A stretch of DNA of 57,373 bases from Nocardia kruczakiae NBRC 101016 (GCF_001612965.1 NZ_BDBL01000043.1:1-57373); one strand, 5' to 3'. Numbered from the stretch's first letter, positions 25,402 through 34,135 are shown. Notes: generated from the sequence alone by a model not told the origin. Numbers and translations: made by a program.

Positions 25402-26277
25402 ATGGCGTGGAATCCCAGCGAGATCCCGGCGCAGCACGGACGCACGTTCGTGATCACCGGGGCCAACGGCGGTATCGGCAAGCACACCACCCGGGCCCTG
25501 GCCGCCAAGGGGGCGACCGTCATCATGGCCTGCCGCAATACCTCGACCGCCCAGCAGATCGCCGACGGTATCGACGGGGACGTCCGGGTATCGGCGCTGG
25601 ATCTGGCCGACCTCGCATCGATTCGCGAATTCGCCGAGCGCACCGGGGAATTCGATGTGCTGATCAACAACGCGGGCCTGATGAACATCCCCTTCTCGCG
25701 CACCGCGGACGGATTCGAAACCCAGTGGGGGGTCAACCATCTCGGGCACTTCGCGCTGACCGGACTGCTGCTGGACCGCATCGGCGACCGGGTGATCAGC
25801 CTCGCCAGCATCGCGCATCGGCAGACCCCGAAGCTGTGGATCGACGATCTCAACTACGAGAACCGCCGCTACCAGCGCAACCTCGCCTACGCCCAGTCGA
25901 AGTTGTCGAATCTGATGTTCGCCCGGGAACTGCAGCGACGCCTGGCCGAATCGGGATCCGCCACCCGGTCCTACGCCGTACACCCCGGCGTCTCGCCCAC
26001 CGATCTGTTCACCCGCACCGAGACCCCGCTCGACAAGGTCGCCAAACCCTTCATCGCCCTGGCCGGGCACTCACCGCGCAAGGCCGCCGAGTCGAGCCTC
26101 TTCGCGGCCACCGTGCCGGACGCCGATCCGAACATCTACTGGGGGCCGACGCTGCTGTTCGGTTCCCGCGGTCCGGTCCGGCCCTCACCGTCGAGCTCGC
26201 TGTCGAAGAACACCGATCTGCAGCGGCGGCTGTGGGAGGAATCCGAACGGCTGACCGGCGTCACCTACAAATTCTGA
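25402..26277 (+). CDS. Short-chain dehydrogenase/reductase
   Basis: A 291-residue NAD(P)-dependent oxidoreductase. TGANGGIG (residues 19-26) binds the cofactor, NNAG is at 89-92, and the catalytic residues are Ser136, Tyr163 and Lys167 (YAQSK). The C-terminal part, with a Ser-rich loop and WGPTLLFGSRGP, is typical of retinol dehydrogenase/protochlorophyllide reductase-like SDRs that are common in mycolic-acid bacteria. A 16-base operator-like palindrome lies upstream. It is divergent from the drug exporter with 231 bases between starts. Substrate unknown. Confidence 0.88.
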   Translation: MAWNPSEIPAQHGRTFVITGANGGIGKHTTRALAAKGATVIMACRNTSTAQQIADGIDGDVRVSALDLADLASIREFAERTGEFDVLINNAGLMNIPFSRTADGFETQWGVNHLGHFALTGLLLDRIGDRVISLASIAHRQTPKLWIDDLNYENRRYQRNLAYAQSKLSNLMFARELQRRLAESGSATRSYAVHPGVSPTDLFTRTETPLDKVAKPFIALAGHSPRKAAESSLFAATVPDADPNIYWGPTLLFGSRGPVRPSPSSSLSKNTDLQRRLWEESERLTGVTYKF

Positions 26278-26328
26278 CCAGCGGAGATCGCCGGGCACCT
26301 CACACTACGGGCCGTGTAGTAGACCGGG

Positions 26329-26334
26329 TACCGT
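26329..26334 (+). promoter_or_regulatory. -10 box for leaderless LprD-like gene
   Basis: TACCGT stands seven bases before GTG at 26342, favouring this start over the GTG at 26333, which would lie inside the box. Confidence 0.45.
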
Positions 26335-26341
26335 GGTAGGC

Positions 26342-26815
26342 GTGTCCGCACCACATCGTCGCCCGGCTCTGATCATCTTGGTGGTCGTGGCCGCGCTGGC
26401 CTGCCTGGGGCTGGGCTGGTGGCAGTGGGGACGGTTCGAATCCTCGTCCGGAACCGCGCAGAACCTCGGCTACGCGCTGCAATGGCCGCTGTTCGCCGGA
26501 TTCGTGGTCTTCGCCTACTTCCGGTTCGTGCGGCTCGAGCGCGATACCGCCGCCCAGCACACCGAGGCGCCGGAGACCACCGAGCCATCGAGCCCGGCCG
26601 AATCCGCGACCCCGGCTCGGCGGAGGGTCAAACGAGCCGCTCCGCGCGAGATCCCGGCCGGGATCCTGCCGGAACGGCCGACCGCCGCACGCGACGATGA
26701 CCCGGTGCTGGCCGAATACAACAAGTATCTTGCCGATCTGCACGCACAGGATGTGCGCGAGCGGATGCACGCCGTGGGGCTCGACGGCCCCGACACCGAG
26801 AGGAGAGCCGGTTGA
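26342..26815 (+). CDS. LprD-like membrane protein
   Basis: A 157-residue protein with two hydrophobic segments (about residues 8-26 and 40-58), separated by the conserved WWQWGRFES stretch and GYALQWPLFA, then a long hydrophilic tail rich in Glu, Pro and Thr ending in a helical region (LAEYNKYLADLHAQD). It resembles M. tuberculosis Rv1343c (LprD), which also adjoins the DUF3817 gene. A clear lipobox is lacking: ALAC has Ala rather than Leu at -3. Its stop overlaps the next start as TTGA. Function unknown. Confidence 0.75.
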   Translation: MSAPHRRPALIILVVVAALACLGLGWWQWGRFESSSGTAQNLGYALQWPLFAGFVVFAYFRFVRLERDTAAQHTEAPETTEPSSPAESATPARRRVKRAAPREIPAGILPERPTAARDDDPVLAEYNKYLADLHAQDVRERMHAVGLDGPDTERRAG

Positions 26816-27201
26816 GCGCCGACCACCCCACCACACCGGCACCGGCCGCCACACCGGCCCCCGCGGCCCGCGACACCGGCCGCATCCGCTCGGCGCTGAC
26901 CCGCTACCGCGTACTCGCCTACATCACCGGTGTCTGGCTGCTGCTGTTGTGCGCGGAGATGGTGTACAAGTACCTGCTGCTCGATGACAGCAGCAAGGCG
27001 CCGCACTGGCTGTTCTACGTCGGCCAGATCCACGGCATCTTCTACATGCTGTACCTGGTGTTCACCATCGACCTGGGCATCAAGACGCGCTGGAAGCCGC
27101 TCACGCTGGTGATCACCGCCCTGGCCGGCACCATCCCGTTCCTGTCCTTCGTCTGCGAGCACTACCGCACCCGGCAGGTCCGCGCCGAATTCTCGAGCTG
27201 A
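26812..27201 (+). CDS. DUF3817 membrane protein
   Basis: A 129-residue membrane protein with three predicted helices. The DUF3817 signature GQIHGIFYMLYLVFTIDLG is at about residues 67-85. It corresponds in position to Rv1342c. The TTG start at 26812 overlaps the previous stop and is preceded by GAGGAGAG, a strong ribosome site. The N-terminal 25 residues are Pro/Ala rich and cytosolic. Function unknown; a second DUF3817 gene occurs at 51988-52350. Confidence 0.85.
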   Translation: MSADHPTTPAPAATPAPAARDTGRIRSALTRYRVLAYITGVWLLLLCAEMVYKYLLLDDSSKAPHWLFYVGQIHGIFYMLYLVFTIDLGIKTRWKPLTLVITALAGTIPFLSFVCEHYRTRQVRAEFSS

Positions 27202-27355
27202 GGCTGAGCCGCCTCTCCGGGTCTTCAGGCCAGACTCGGGTGCGGAGAGACGCGCGTTGGCGGCCGGCGGTCAGTCCGGTAGCCAGTCAGCCCGTACCCG
27301 GTGAGTTACCCATGTGCTCGCGTAATCAGCGGTTACCGAGATCTGTTCGATGGAT

Positions 27356-27385
27356 TCCCGCGCACCCGGTCAAGGGTGCGCGGGA
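27356..27385. terminator. Rho-independent terminator, convergent pair
   Basis: A perfect 12-bp stem (TCCCGCGCACCC with GGGTGCGCGGGA) encloses a six-base loop GGTCAA. On the plus strand it is followed by GTCATTTTC. It lies between the convergent DUF3817 and rdgB genes, only eight bases past the rdgB stop, and probably serves both directions. Confidence 0.7.
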
Positions 27386-27392
27386 GTCATTT

Positions 27393-28001
27393 TCAGGACT
27401 TCGCCAGGTTCGCCAGTGCGGGGAGCAGGGCGCGCAGGGCCCGGCCGCGGTGGGAGGCGGCGTCCTTGTCCGCCGGGGTGAGCTGGGCCGCCGAGACCGT
27501 TCCGCCGTCCGGGACGAACAGCGGGTCGTAGCCGAAACCGCCGTCGCCGACCGGCTTTCGCGCGATCGTGCCCGGCCATTCACCGATCGTAACGACCTCG
27601 CGGCCGTCGGCGACCAGGGCGCAGGCCGAGACGAAGCGGGCGCCGCGGCGGTCGTCGGGGACATCTCCCAGCTGGGCGAGCAGCAGGTCGTTGTTCGCCG
27701 CGTCGTCACCGTGGCGGCCCGACCAACGCGCGGACAGCACACCGGGCATACCGTTGAGCGCGTCGACGGCGAGGCCGGAATCGTCTGCCACACAAGGCAA
27801 TCCGGTGGCCGCCGCGCCGTCGCGCGCCTTGGCGAGAGCGTTCTCCTCGAACGTCGCGCCCGTTTCGGGTGCCTCCGGGAACGGCGGCACCTCGTCCAGG
27901 CCGACGATCTCGAGACCCGCGACTCCCGCCTCGTCGAGGATGCGGCGCAATTCGCCGAGCTTCTTGGCGTTGCGGCTGGCCACCAGTACCCGGCGCGCCA
28001 T
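27393..28001 (-). CDS. rdgB: XTP/dITP pyrophosphatase
   Basis: A 202-residue Ham1/RdgB enzyme that hydrolyses non-canonical purine triphosphates (XTP, dITP, ITP) to the monophosphate and removes them from the DNA precursor pool. SRNAKKLGE (residues 9-17) is the nucleotide-binding N-terminal motif, FEENALAKA and VADDSGLAVDAL the metal and base-recognition motifs, and GFGYDPLFVP with SHRGRAL completes the active site. The ATG shares one base with the rph stop, so they are co-translated. Confidence 0.95.
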   Translation of the reverse strand: MARRVLVASRNAKKLGELRRILDEAGVAGLEIVGLDEVPPFPEAPETGATFEENALAKARDGAAATGLPCVADDSGLAVDALNGMPGVLSARWSGRHGDDAANNDLLLAQLGDVPDDRRGARFVSACALVADGREVVTIGEWPGTIARKPVGDGGFGYDPLFVPDGGTVSAAQLTPADKDAASHRGRALRALLPALANLAKS

Positions 28002-28768
28002 TACTTTTTCTTCTCGCCCGGCTCGGGCAGCTGCCCCGGATACGGCAGCGCGAGCGCCTGCTTCTGCACCTCGAACAGCTGCTCGCAGCCGGCCAGCGCG
28101 GAATCCAGCAGCTTGTCCAGGGTGGAGCGCGGGAAGGTGGCGCCCTCGCCGGTGCCTTGGATCTCGACCAGGGTGCCGGTGTCGGTCGCGACCACGTTCA
28201 TATCGACCTCGGCGCGCGAATCCTCCTCGTACGGCAGGTCCAGGCGCACCCGCCCGTCGACCACGCCGACGCTGACCGCGGCGATCATGCACGAGATCGG
28301 CTGCGGGTCGGCCAGGCGGCCGGCGGCGCCCAGATAGGTGATCGCGTCCGACAGCGCCACATAGGCGCCGGTGATCGCGGCGGTGCGGGTGCCGCCGTCG
28401 GCCTGCAGGACGTCGCAGTCGAGGGCGATGGTGTTCTCGCCGATCGCGGCCAGGTCGATGCATGCGCGCAGGGACCGGCCGACCAGACGGCTGATCTCCT
28501 GGGTGCGCCCGCCGACCCTGCCCTTCACCGACTCGCGCCCGCTGCGGGTGTGGGTGGCGGCCGGTAGCATCGCGTATTCGGCTGTGAGCCAGCCCAATCC
28601 GGAATCACGCCGCCACGGGGGCACCCCCTCGGTGACGCTCGCGGTGCACATCACCCGCGTCTGACCGAATTCGACCAGTACCGAACCCGCCGGATGCGTG
28701 GTGAATCCCCGGGTGATCCTTACCTCGCGGAGTTCGTCGTCCGCTCTGCCATCGGCTCGTCTAGACAC
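28001..28768 (-). CDS. rph: Ribonuclease PH
   Basis: A 255-residue phosphorolytic 3'-5' exoribonuclease that trims tRNA 3' ends. Family motifs include RGFTTHPAGSVLVEFGQTRVMC, RSGRESVKGRVGGRTQEISRLVGRSLR-type sequence for RNA and phosphate binding, and DCDVLQADGGTRTAAITGA. GTG at 28768 has a TAGGCT box six bases upstream and no ribosome site. It is co-transcribed with rdgB, as in mycobacteria. Confidence 0.95.
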   Translation of the reverse strand: MSRRADGRADDELREVRITRGFTTHPAGSVLVEFGQTRVMCTASVTEGVPPWRRDSGLGWLTAEYAMLPAATHTRSGRESVKGRVGGRTQEISRLVGRSLRACIDLAAIGENTIALDCDVLQADGGTRTAAITGAYVALSDAITYLGAAGRLADPQPISCMIAAVSVGVVDGRVRLDLPYEEDSRAEVDMNVVATDTGTLVEIQGTGEGATFPRSTLDKLLDSALAGCEQLFEVQKQALALPYPGQLPEPGEKKK

Positions 28769-28774
28769 AACGCC

Positions 28775-28780
28775 AGCCTA
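28775..28780 (-). promoter_or_regulatory. -10 box for leaderless rph
   Basis: On the minus strand TAGGCT stands six bases before GTG at 28768. Confidence 0.5.
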
Positions 28781-28845
28781 AGGGATGGGTACGACGCCCC
28801 TCCCTCGGCGGGGCGACCGACATCTCCACCCGGCGGGGCAGGTGC

Positions 28846-29610
28846 TCAGATTTCGATGACCTCACCCGGCGAGACCGCGTGCACGGGTCCGCTGAACTGC
28901 TCCTTGGCCTCCGCGATGACGTCCTCGCGCGAGGTCCACGGCGGAATGTGGGTGAGCAGCAGTTCGCCGACACCCGCACGGGCGGCGATCATTCCGGCCT
29001 CGGTACCCGAAAGGTGAATGCCCGGTGGGCGATTGGCCGGATCGTGGGTCCACGAAGCCTCCGAGAGCAGCACGTCGGCGCCCTCCGCGAGTTCGAACAC
29101 CGCGGGGCACAAGGCGGTATCACCCGTGTAGACCAACGTCCGGCCGGCGGCGGTGGTGATGCGCAGGCCGTAGGACTCCGGCGGGTGGTACATCCGGCGG
29201 GCGACCACCGTGTGGCCCGGGCCGAAACGCACCTCGGCGCCCTCCTGCCAGGGGCGCATATCGATCACGTCGGACCAGTCGTCGCATTCGCCGCCGATCT
29301 CGGCCGAGGCGTTGCCGATCCGCAGCGCCGAATCCGAGGGACCCTGCACGATGGCCTTCCCGGTCGGCGGGTTCGGGTGATACCGCCGCCACACCAGCAG
29401 TCCGGGCAGGTCCAGGCAGTGATCGGCGTGCAGATGGGTGAGGAAGATGTCGACCTCGCCGGGGTCCAGGTAGCGCTGCAACGCGCCCAGCACACCGGGA
29501 CCGAAATCGATCACGGTGGGGGTCATATCCGGACCGGTCAGCAGATAGCCCGACGCAGGGGAATCCGGGCCGGACACACTGCCCGAACACCCGAGGACGG
29601 TGAGTCGCAT
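28846..29610 (-). CDS. MBL-fold cyclic nucleotide phosphodiesterase, Rv1339-type
   Basis: A 254-residue class II-like phosphodiesterase. The metal site is HLHADH (residues 59-64) with later ligands in YTGDTALCPAVFELAEGADVLLSE and the C-terminal LLTHIPPW. Rv1339 of M. tuberculosis, which holds this position between rph and the rhomboid gene, has been reported to degrade cAMP; tRNase Z-like activity is the alternative for this fold. ATG 29610 has GGGGGA upstream. In mycobacteria murI sits directly upstream; here the next gene is the rhomboid protease, 69 bases away. Confidence 0.85.
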   Translation of the reverse strand: MRLTVLGCSGSVSGPDSPASGYLLTGPDMTPTVIDFGPGVLGALQRYLDPGEVDIFLTHLHADHCLDLPGLLVWRRYHPNPPTGKAIVQGPSDSALRIGNASAEIGGECDDWSDVIDMRPWQEGAEVRFGPGHTVVARRMYHPPESYGLRITTAAGRTLVYTGDTALCPAVFELAEGADVLLSEASWTHDPANRPPGIHLSGTEAGMIAARAGVGELLLTHIPPWTSREDVIAEAKEQFSGPVHAVSPGEVIEI

Positions 29611-29679
29611 TCCCCCATGCTGCCACGCTGCATTCTCACTCAACTGGGGATCCCCCAAATCGCCGGCCGAGTTCCGCAG

Positions 29680-30456
29680 TCACCCCGACGATGCGAGGCG
29701 GCCGGCACTCTCCCCGCGACGATGACGACGTTCATTCGATGAGAGTACCCAGCCGGCCAGCAGTCCACCCAACGCACCGAAAAGATGCCCTTGCCAAGAG
29801 ATTCCGGTCTGGCCGGGCAGCACACCCCACAGAATCGAGCCGTACAACAGACCCACGACGACACCCACCAGGATCTGCCACAGGTTGCGGGTGAACAGGC
29901 CGCGCGAGATCAGATAGGTGAGCCAGCCGAACACCAGCACCGAGGCGCCGATGTGCACCGAACCACTCGCCCCGGTGAGCCAGGTGCCGACCCCGGCCAC
30001 GACCCAGACGATCGCGGTGGCGGCCAGTCCGCGACCGATCCCGGTGAGCAGCGTCAGCAGTCCCAGCACGATCACCGGCAGGGTGTTGCCGATCAGATGC
30101 GCCCAGTTCGCGTGCAGTACGGGGGCGAAGACGATGCCCTCCAGACCCTCGGCCGTCCGGGGCCTCACCCCCGCACCGTCGAGGTCGTGATGCGAGACGG
30201 TGTCGACGCCCTCGACCGCGTACAACAACGCCACGAACGTGAGAGTCATCGCAATTGCCCGCTGCCACAACAACTTCAGAGCGGCGGTACGTCCGGGCTC
30301 CGACGCCGGCGCTGCGGGGGCGGGCCGGGGCGAGGGAAACTGCGAACCGGACGGTACGGAACCGGCGGGCGTTCCCGCGGACTTCTGCAGTTCGGCCCGC
30401 AGCGCGGCAATCCGATCCGGGTCGAACGACGGACCCATCTGCTCGGCCACCGCCAT
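29680..30456 (-). CDS. Rhomboid-family intramembrane serine protease
   Basis: A 258-residue membrane protein with at least six helices after a Pro-rich cytosolic N-terminus (about 60 residues). HANWAHLIGNTLP gives the HxxxN oxyanion motif, GSVHIGASVLVFGW the catalytic Ser and GHLFGALGGLLAGW the catalytic His. It matches Rv1337 in position. The start is uncertain: AGGAGG sits only two bases before ATG 30456, while GTG at 30450 has ideal spacing. It lies downstream of cysM on the same strand. Confidence 0.88.
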   Translation of the reverse strand: MAVAEQMGPSFDPDRIAALRAELQKSAGTPAGSVPSGSQFPSPRPAPAAPASEPGRTAALKLLWQRAIAMTLTFVALLYAVEGVDTVSHHDLDGAGVRPRTAEGLEGIVFAPVLHANWAHLIGNTLPVIVLGLLTLLTGIGRGLAATAIVWVVAGVGTWLTGASGSVHIGASVLVFGWLTYLISRGLFTRNLWQILVGVVVGLLYGSILWGVLPGQTGISWQGHLFGALGGLLAGWVLSSNERRHRRGESAGRLASSG

Positions 30457-30555
30457 CACCTCCTCGCGAGACCGGCCGTCCGGTCGCTCGCCCTCAACGG
30501 TACCGCTGCGGCGAGGACCGGCGGTGCGGCCGCGAGGCGACGGTCCACCGAACTA

Positions 30556-31518
30556 CTAGGCCCAGAGCTGACCTTCGAGACGTTCCTCGGCTTCCTCCAG
30601 CGTGCCGTCGTACGCGCCGGTCGACAGGTATTTCCAGCCGCCGTCGGCCACCACGAACGCGATATCGGCCCGCTTACCCGCGCGCAACGCCTTGTTGCCC
30701 ACGCCGAGGGCGGCGTGCAGGATCGCGCCGGTGGAGATGCCGGCGAAGATGCCCTCCTCCAGCACCAGCTCCCGCGTGCGCCGCACCGCGTCGTACGGCC
30801 CGACCGAGAACCGCGAGGTCAGCACCGATTCGTCGTAGAGCTCCGGGATGAAGCCCTCGTCGATGTTGCGCAGCCCGTAGACCAGTTCGCCGTAGCGCGG
30901 CTCGGCGGCCACGATATCGATCTCCGCGACGTTCTCCCGCAGGTAGCGGCCGGTTCCCATCAGGGTCCCGGTGGTGCCCAGCCCGGCGACGAAGTGGGTG
31001 ATCTCCGGCAGATCCGCCAGGATCTCCGGGCCGGTGCCCTGATAGTGCGCATCGGCATTGGCCGGATTCCCGTACTGGTACAGCATCACCCAGTCGGGAT
31101 GTTCGGCGGCGATCTGCTTGGCCTTCGCGACGGCCTGGTTGGAGCCACCGGCGGCCGGAGAGTCGATGATCTCGGCACCGAACATGGTCAGCAACTGCCG
31201 CCGCTCGACCGAGGTGTTCTCCGGCATCACACAGACCAGGCGATACCCCTTGAGCTTGGCGGCCATGGCCAGCGAGATGCCGGTGTTGCCACTGGTCGGC
31301 TCCAGGATCGTGCAGCCCGGCCGCAGCGTGCCGTCGGCCTCGGCCTGCTCGATCATGCGCAAGGCCGGACGGTCCTTGATCGACCCGGTCGGGTTGCGGT
31401 CCTCCAGCTTGGCCCACAACCGGACGTGGTCGTCACCGTCCCATCGGGGCGACAGCGTCTTCAGACCCACCAGCGGAGTATTGCCGAGGGTCTCGATCAG
31501 CGATTCGTAGCGTGCCAC
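30556..31518 (-). CDS. cysM: CysO-dependent cysteine synthase CysM
   Basis: A 320-residue PLP enzyme that makes cysteine from O-phosphoserine and the thiocarboxylate of CysO. Lys48 in NPTGSIKDRP binds PLP, and EPTSGNTGISLA and GLGTTGTLMG bind cofactor phosphate and substrate. The family member Rv1336 uses a C-terminal segment to close the active site; here the tail (AEERLEGQLWA) is present. GTG start five bases after the cysO stop. cysM, cysO and mec form one unit, a route to cysteine that resists oxidative conditions because it avoids free sulfide. Confidence 0.95.
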   Translation of the reverse strand: MARYESLIETLGNTPLVGLKTLSPRWDGDDHVRLWAKLEDRNPTGSIKDRPALRMIEQAEADGTLRPGCTILEPTSGNTGISLAMAAKLKGYRLVCVMPENTSVERRQLLTMFGAEIIDSPAAGGSNQAVAKAKQIAAEHPDWVMLYQYGNPANADAHYQGTGPEILADLPEITHFVAGLGTTGTLMGTGRYLRENVAEIDIVAAEPRYGELVYGLRNIDEGFIPELYDESVLTSRFSVGPYDAVRRTRELVLEEGIFAGISTGAILHAALGVGNKALRAGKRADIAFVVADGGWKYLSTGAYDGTLEEAEERLEGQLWA

Positions 31519-31523
31519 GGAAA

Positions 31524-31808
31524 TCAGCGGCCGAGCGCGCCGCCGGCGACGGCAGGCAGGATGGTGACCGAGCCGTTGGCCGGAACCTCGGCCTCCAGCC
31601 CACCGGCGAAGCGCACGTCCTCGTCGTCGACGTAGATGTTGACGTAGCGGTTGAGCTTGCCGTCGGACAGCAGGCGCTGCTCGAGTCCGGGATAGTTGGC
31701 CTCGAGGTCCCCGATCACCTCGGCGAGGGTGGAACCGGTCGCCTGGACCCGCTTCTCACCTCCGGTGAGGGTGCGCATGATGGTCGGGATGGACACGGTT
31801 ACCGACAT
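31524..31808 (-). CDS. cysO: Sulfur-carrier protein CysO
   Basis: A 94-residue ubiquitin-fold (ThiS/MoaD-like) protein that carries sulfur as a C-terminal thiocarboxylate. MSVTVSIPTIMR, RYVNIYVDDEDVRFAGGL and SVTILPAVAGG are family hallmarks. Gly89-Gly90 is the usual end of CysO, but here four more residues (ALGR) follow before the stop, so the protein would need trimming before it can be adenylated. AGGAGCACCC precedes the ATG. It lies between mec and cysM in one transcript. Confidence 0.95.
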   Translation of the reverse strand: MSVTVSIPTIMRTLTGGEKRVQATGSTLAEVIGDLEANYPGLEQRLLSDGKLNRYVNIYVDDEDVRFAGGLEAEVPANGSVTILPAVAGGALGR

Positions 31809-31855
31809 GGGTGCTCCTGTTTCTTCTGGTCGCCTGGTTCGCGGACGCGTCGGGC

Positions 31856-32278
31856 TCAGGCCCGGGGGTACTCGGTCACGATCTTGACCGGTTCCTCGGT
31901 GACCACACCGTCGAGGATCCGGTAGCTGCGCAGTTCGTGCTGCTGCGGGTCACGGGTGGACACCAGCACGTAGTGGGCGTTCGGCTCGGAGGCGTACGAG
32001 ATGTCCGTCCGGCTGGGATAGGCCTCGGTGGCGGTGTGCGAGTGGTAGATCACCACCGGCTCCTCGTCCCGGTCGTCCATCTCCCGCCAGACCCGCAACT
32101 GTTCGCCGGAGTCGAACCGGTAGAAGGTGGGCGAGCGCTCGGCATTGATCATGGCCACGAATCGCTCCGGTCGGTCGGAGCCTTCGGCGCCGGCGATCAC
32201 ACCGCAGGCCTCGTCGGGATGATCGGCGCGGGCGTGCGCCACCATCGCATCCACGAGATCGGCCCTGATCACCAGCAC
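31856..32278 (-). CDS. mec: Mec, JAMM-family CysO-Cys peptidase
   Basis: A 140-residue zinc metalloprotease of the JAB1/MPN/Mov34 (JAMM) type that releases cysteine from the CysO-cysteine adduct. Glu23 (DEACGVI) and the HSHTATEAYPSRTD motif (His79, His81, Ser89, Asp92) form the zinc site. The frame is open to 32380, but GTG at 32278 has GGAAGGA eight bases upstream and gives a length close to the 146-residue M. tuberculosis protein. It is 47 bases upstream of cysO. In this organism it may also remove the CysO C-terminal tail. Confidence 0.93.
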   Translation of the reverse strand: MLVIRADLVDAMVAHARADHPDEACGVIAGAEGSDRPERFVAMINAERSPTFYRFDSGEQLRVWREMDDRDEEPVVIYHSHTATEAYPSRTDISYASEPNAHYVLVSTRDPQQHELRSYRILDGVVTEEPVKIVTEYPRA

Positions 32279-32441
32279 AGTTCGAATCCTTCCGCTCACG
32301 CCCGCGACGCGCCCGGCCCGCGCGGGTCGTATCGCTGCCGTCAACGGCCGAGGATATTCGGCTATTCCCACCCACCGCACGGGCGGGCCTGATATAGCGC
32401 ATCACACGGCGTGGAATGCCTCGATCCGGACAGGCCGGGGC

Positions 32442-33500
32442 TCAGCCGAACAACTCGCGGTAGGCCGGGATGCCGGCCACCGGGTTCGCCCGCAGGATCG
32501 CGTCCACGATCGCCCGCTCCACACACACCGCGGCCGCGGTGCACAGTTCGTCGAGCAGCAGCAGATCCGCCGGAAACGCGGGTGGCAGTGGAATATTCGA
32601 TTCCGCGGTGATCGTACCGGTGGCCAGCGCGAACAACGTGTCGCCGTCGAGCGGGGAATGGGCGGGCCGGATCGCGCGAGCCAGCCCGTCGTGCGCGGTG
32701 ACCGCGAGCCGGCGACATCCCGCCGGATCCAGCGCGGCATCGGTGGCCACGACACCGATGGTGGTGTTGAGCACCGTCCCCTTCACCGGCAGCGCATTGG
32801 CGCGGGCCAGGGCTTCGGCGGTGGCGGGTGCCAGACCGAAATGCTCCGGTCCGTCGGTACCCGCGCCCCAGGGCAGGCCGGTACGCGGATCGAACACCGA
32901 ACCCACCGGATTGGCGACCACCAGCGCCCCGACGGTGTGGCCGGCGGCCGGGCCTGCGGTGAAATGCACACTGGCCGTGCCGATTCCGCCCTTGATGGAA
33001 CCGGCTCGCGCCCCGGTGCCGGCACCCACACTGCCGCGTTCGAACGTCTCGCTCGCCGATTGCGTTGCGCGATAACCGAATTCCGCGGTCGGCCGGATAT
33101 CCCACGCCCCCACCGGGAGATCGAAGATCACCGCACCGGGAACGATCGGCACCACCCGCGAGGGATCGGCCGGATCCATCGGAATGCCCTCGCCGTCCTC
33201 CTCCAGCCGGCGCATCACCCCGTCGGCGGCCGCCAGCCCGTAGGCGCTGCCGCCGGTGAGCAGCACCGCGTTCACCTGCCGCACCGTCTGGCCGGGATCG
33301 AGCAGATCGGTCTCACGGGTGCCCGGTCCCCCGCCCCGCACGTCGACCGACGCGGTGGCTCCGCCCGGCACCCGCACCACGGTGCAGCCGGTCGCGGCGC
33401 CGGAGCCGAGCGTCGCGTCCGGATCGAGTTCGTGGTGGTGACCGACGAGTACACCCGCCACGTCCGTGATCGAATCCCGAGGTCCGGGCACCGAAGTCAC
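32442..33500 (-). CDS. P1-family N-terminal nucleophile aminopeptidase/amidase
   Basis: A 352-residue self-cleaving hydrolase of the DmpA/NylC type, matching Rv1333 in position. The predicted autocleavage site is Asn-Thr in VLNTTIGVVATDAAL (near residue 245), the NylC-like pattern that frees Thr as the nucleophile. ETDLLDPG, LLTGGSAYGLAAADGVMR and PIVPGAVIFDLPVG are conserved. I choose GTG 33500 because GGAGG lies just upstream; an ATG at 33524 adds eight residues. It probably acts on peptides, amides or D-amino acid amides; the substrate is unknown. Confidence 0.88.
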   Translation of the reverse strand: MTSVPGPRDSITDVAGVLVGHHHELDPDATLGSGAATGCTVVRVPGGATASVDVRGGGPGTRETDLLDPGQTVRQVNAVLLTGGSAYGLAAADGVMRRLEEDGEGIPMDPADPSRVVPIVPGAVIFDLPVGAWDIRPTAEFGYRATQSASETFERGSVGAGTGARAGSIKGGIGTASVHFTAGPAAGHTVGALVVANPVGSVFDPRTGLPWGAGTDGPEHFGLAPATAEALARANALPVKGTVLNTTIGVVATDAALDPAGCRRLAVTAHDGLARAIRPAHSPLDGDTLFALATGTITAESNIPLPPAFPADLLLLDELCTAAAVCVERAIVDAILRANPVAGIPAYRELFG

Positions 33501-33543
33501 ATGTCCTCCTGCAGACGTGGGCATCCGCGAAGCGCGGGCGGAG

Positions 33544-34113
33544 TCAGGGCGCGAGGGCGTGCAGCAGCGAATCCTGCATCCAGGTGAGCCAGTGGTAGAC
33601 GTCCAGGTGCGGGGCGCGCGGATCGTCGGGATCGAGCTGGTCGGGCGTGTCGGCGTCGATGCCCAGTGCGGTGCCCAGCGCCAGCCGCACGTCGTTGAGG
33701 GCGTTCAGCCAGGCGTCGGCCTGTTCGGGAGTGAGCACGATCTTGCCGCCGCGCTCGGGCAGGGTTTCCAGGACCACCGTGCCCGCGGCCACCTTCGCGT
33801 CGATGATCTCGGGTTCGTGCAGACTGCGCAGGGCGCTGTTGAGATCGGCGCGGTCGGCGTCCGGAGAACCGGGTTCCTTGCGATGGAAGTCGGGCAGCAG
33901 CCGCGCCAGCCGCGGATCGTCCGGGGGAACGCTGTTGCCGGTGCGAAGTCCGGTCAGCTCCGCGAGATCGTCCTCGGGGGTGGATCGAGCCCGATCGGTG
34001 AGCAGTCCGGTTACCGCCCCCACCAGCGAACGCAGGACGTCCGCCTCCCGGGGGTCCATCTCCGACCGCAGCTTGAGCCCGCTCAGCGAGTTCTTCCTGC
34101 TCCACTTGCGCAC
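33544..34113 (-). CDS. DUF2017 protein
   Basis: A 189-residue cytosolic, mainly helical protein that corresponds to Rv1332. Conserved stretches are EADVLRSLVGAVTGLL, DRADLNSALRSLHEPEIIDAK and WLNALNDVRLALGTALGI. Its gene almost always sits beside clpS, so it may help the adaptor or the Clp protease, but its role is not established. GTG start 23 bases after the clpS stop; the open frame extends upstream into clpS. Confidence 0.85.
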   Translation of the reverse strand: MRKWSRKNSLSGLKLRSEMDPREADVLRSLVGAVTGLLTDRARSTPEDDLAELTGLRTGNSVPPDDPRLARLLPDFHRKEPGSPDADRADLNSALRSLHEPEIIDAKVAAGTVVLETLPERGGKIVLTPEQADAWLNALNDVRLALGTALGIDADTPDQLDPDDPRAPHLDVYHWLTWMQDSLLHALAP

Positions 34114-34135
34114 GGGGCTACCGTAGCCGTCGCGG

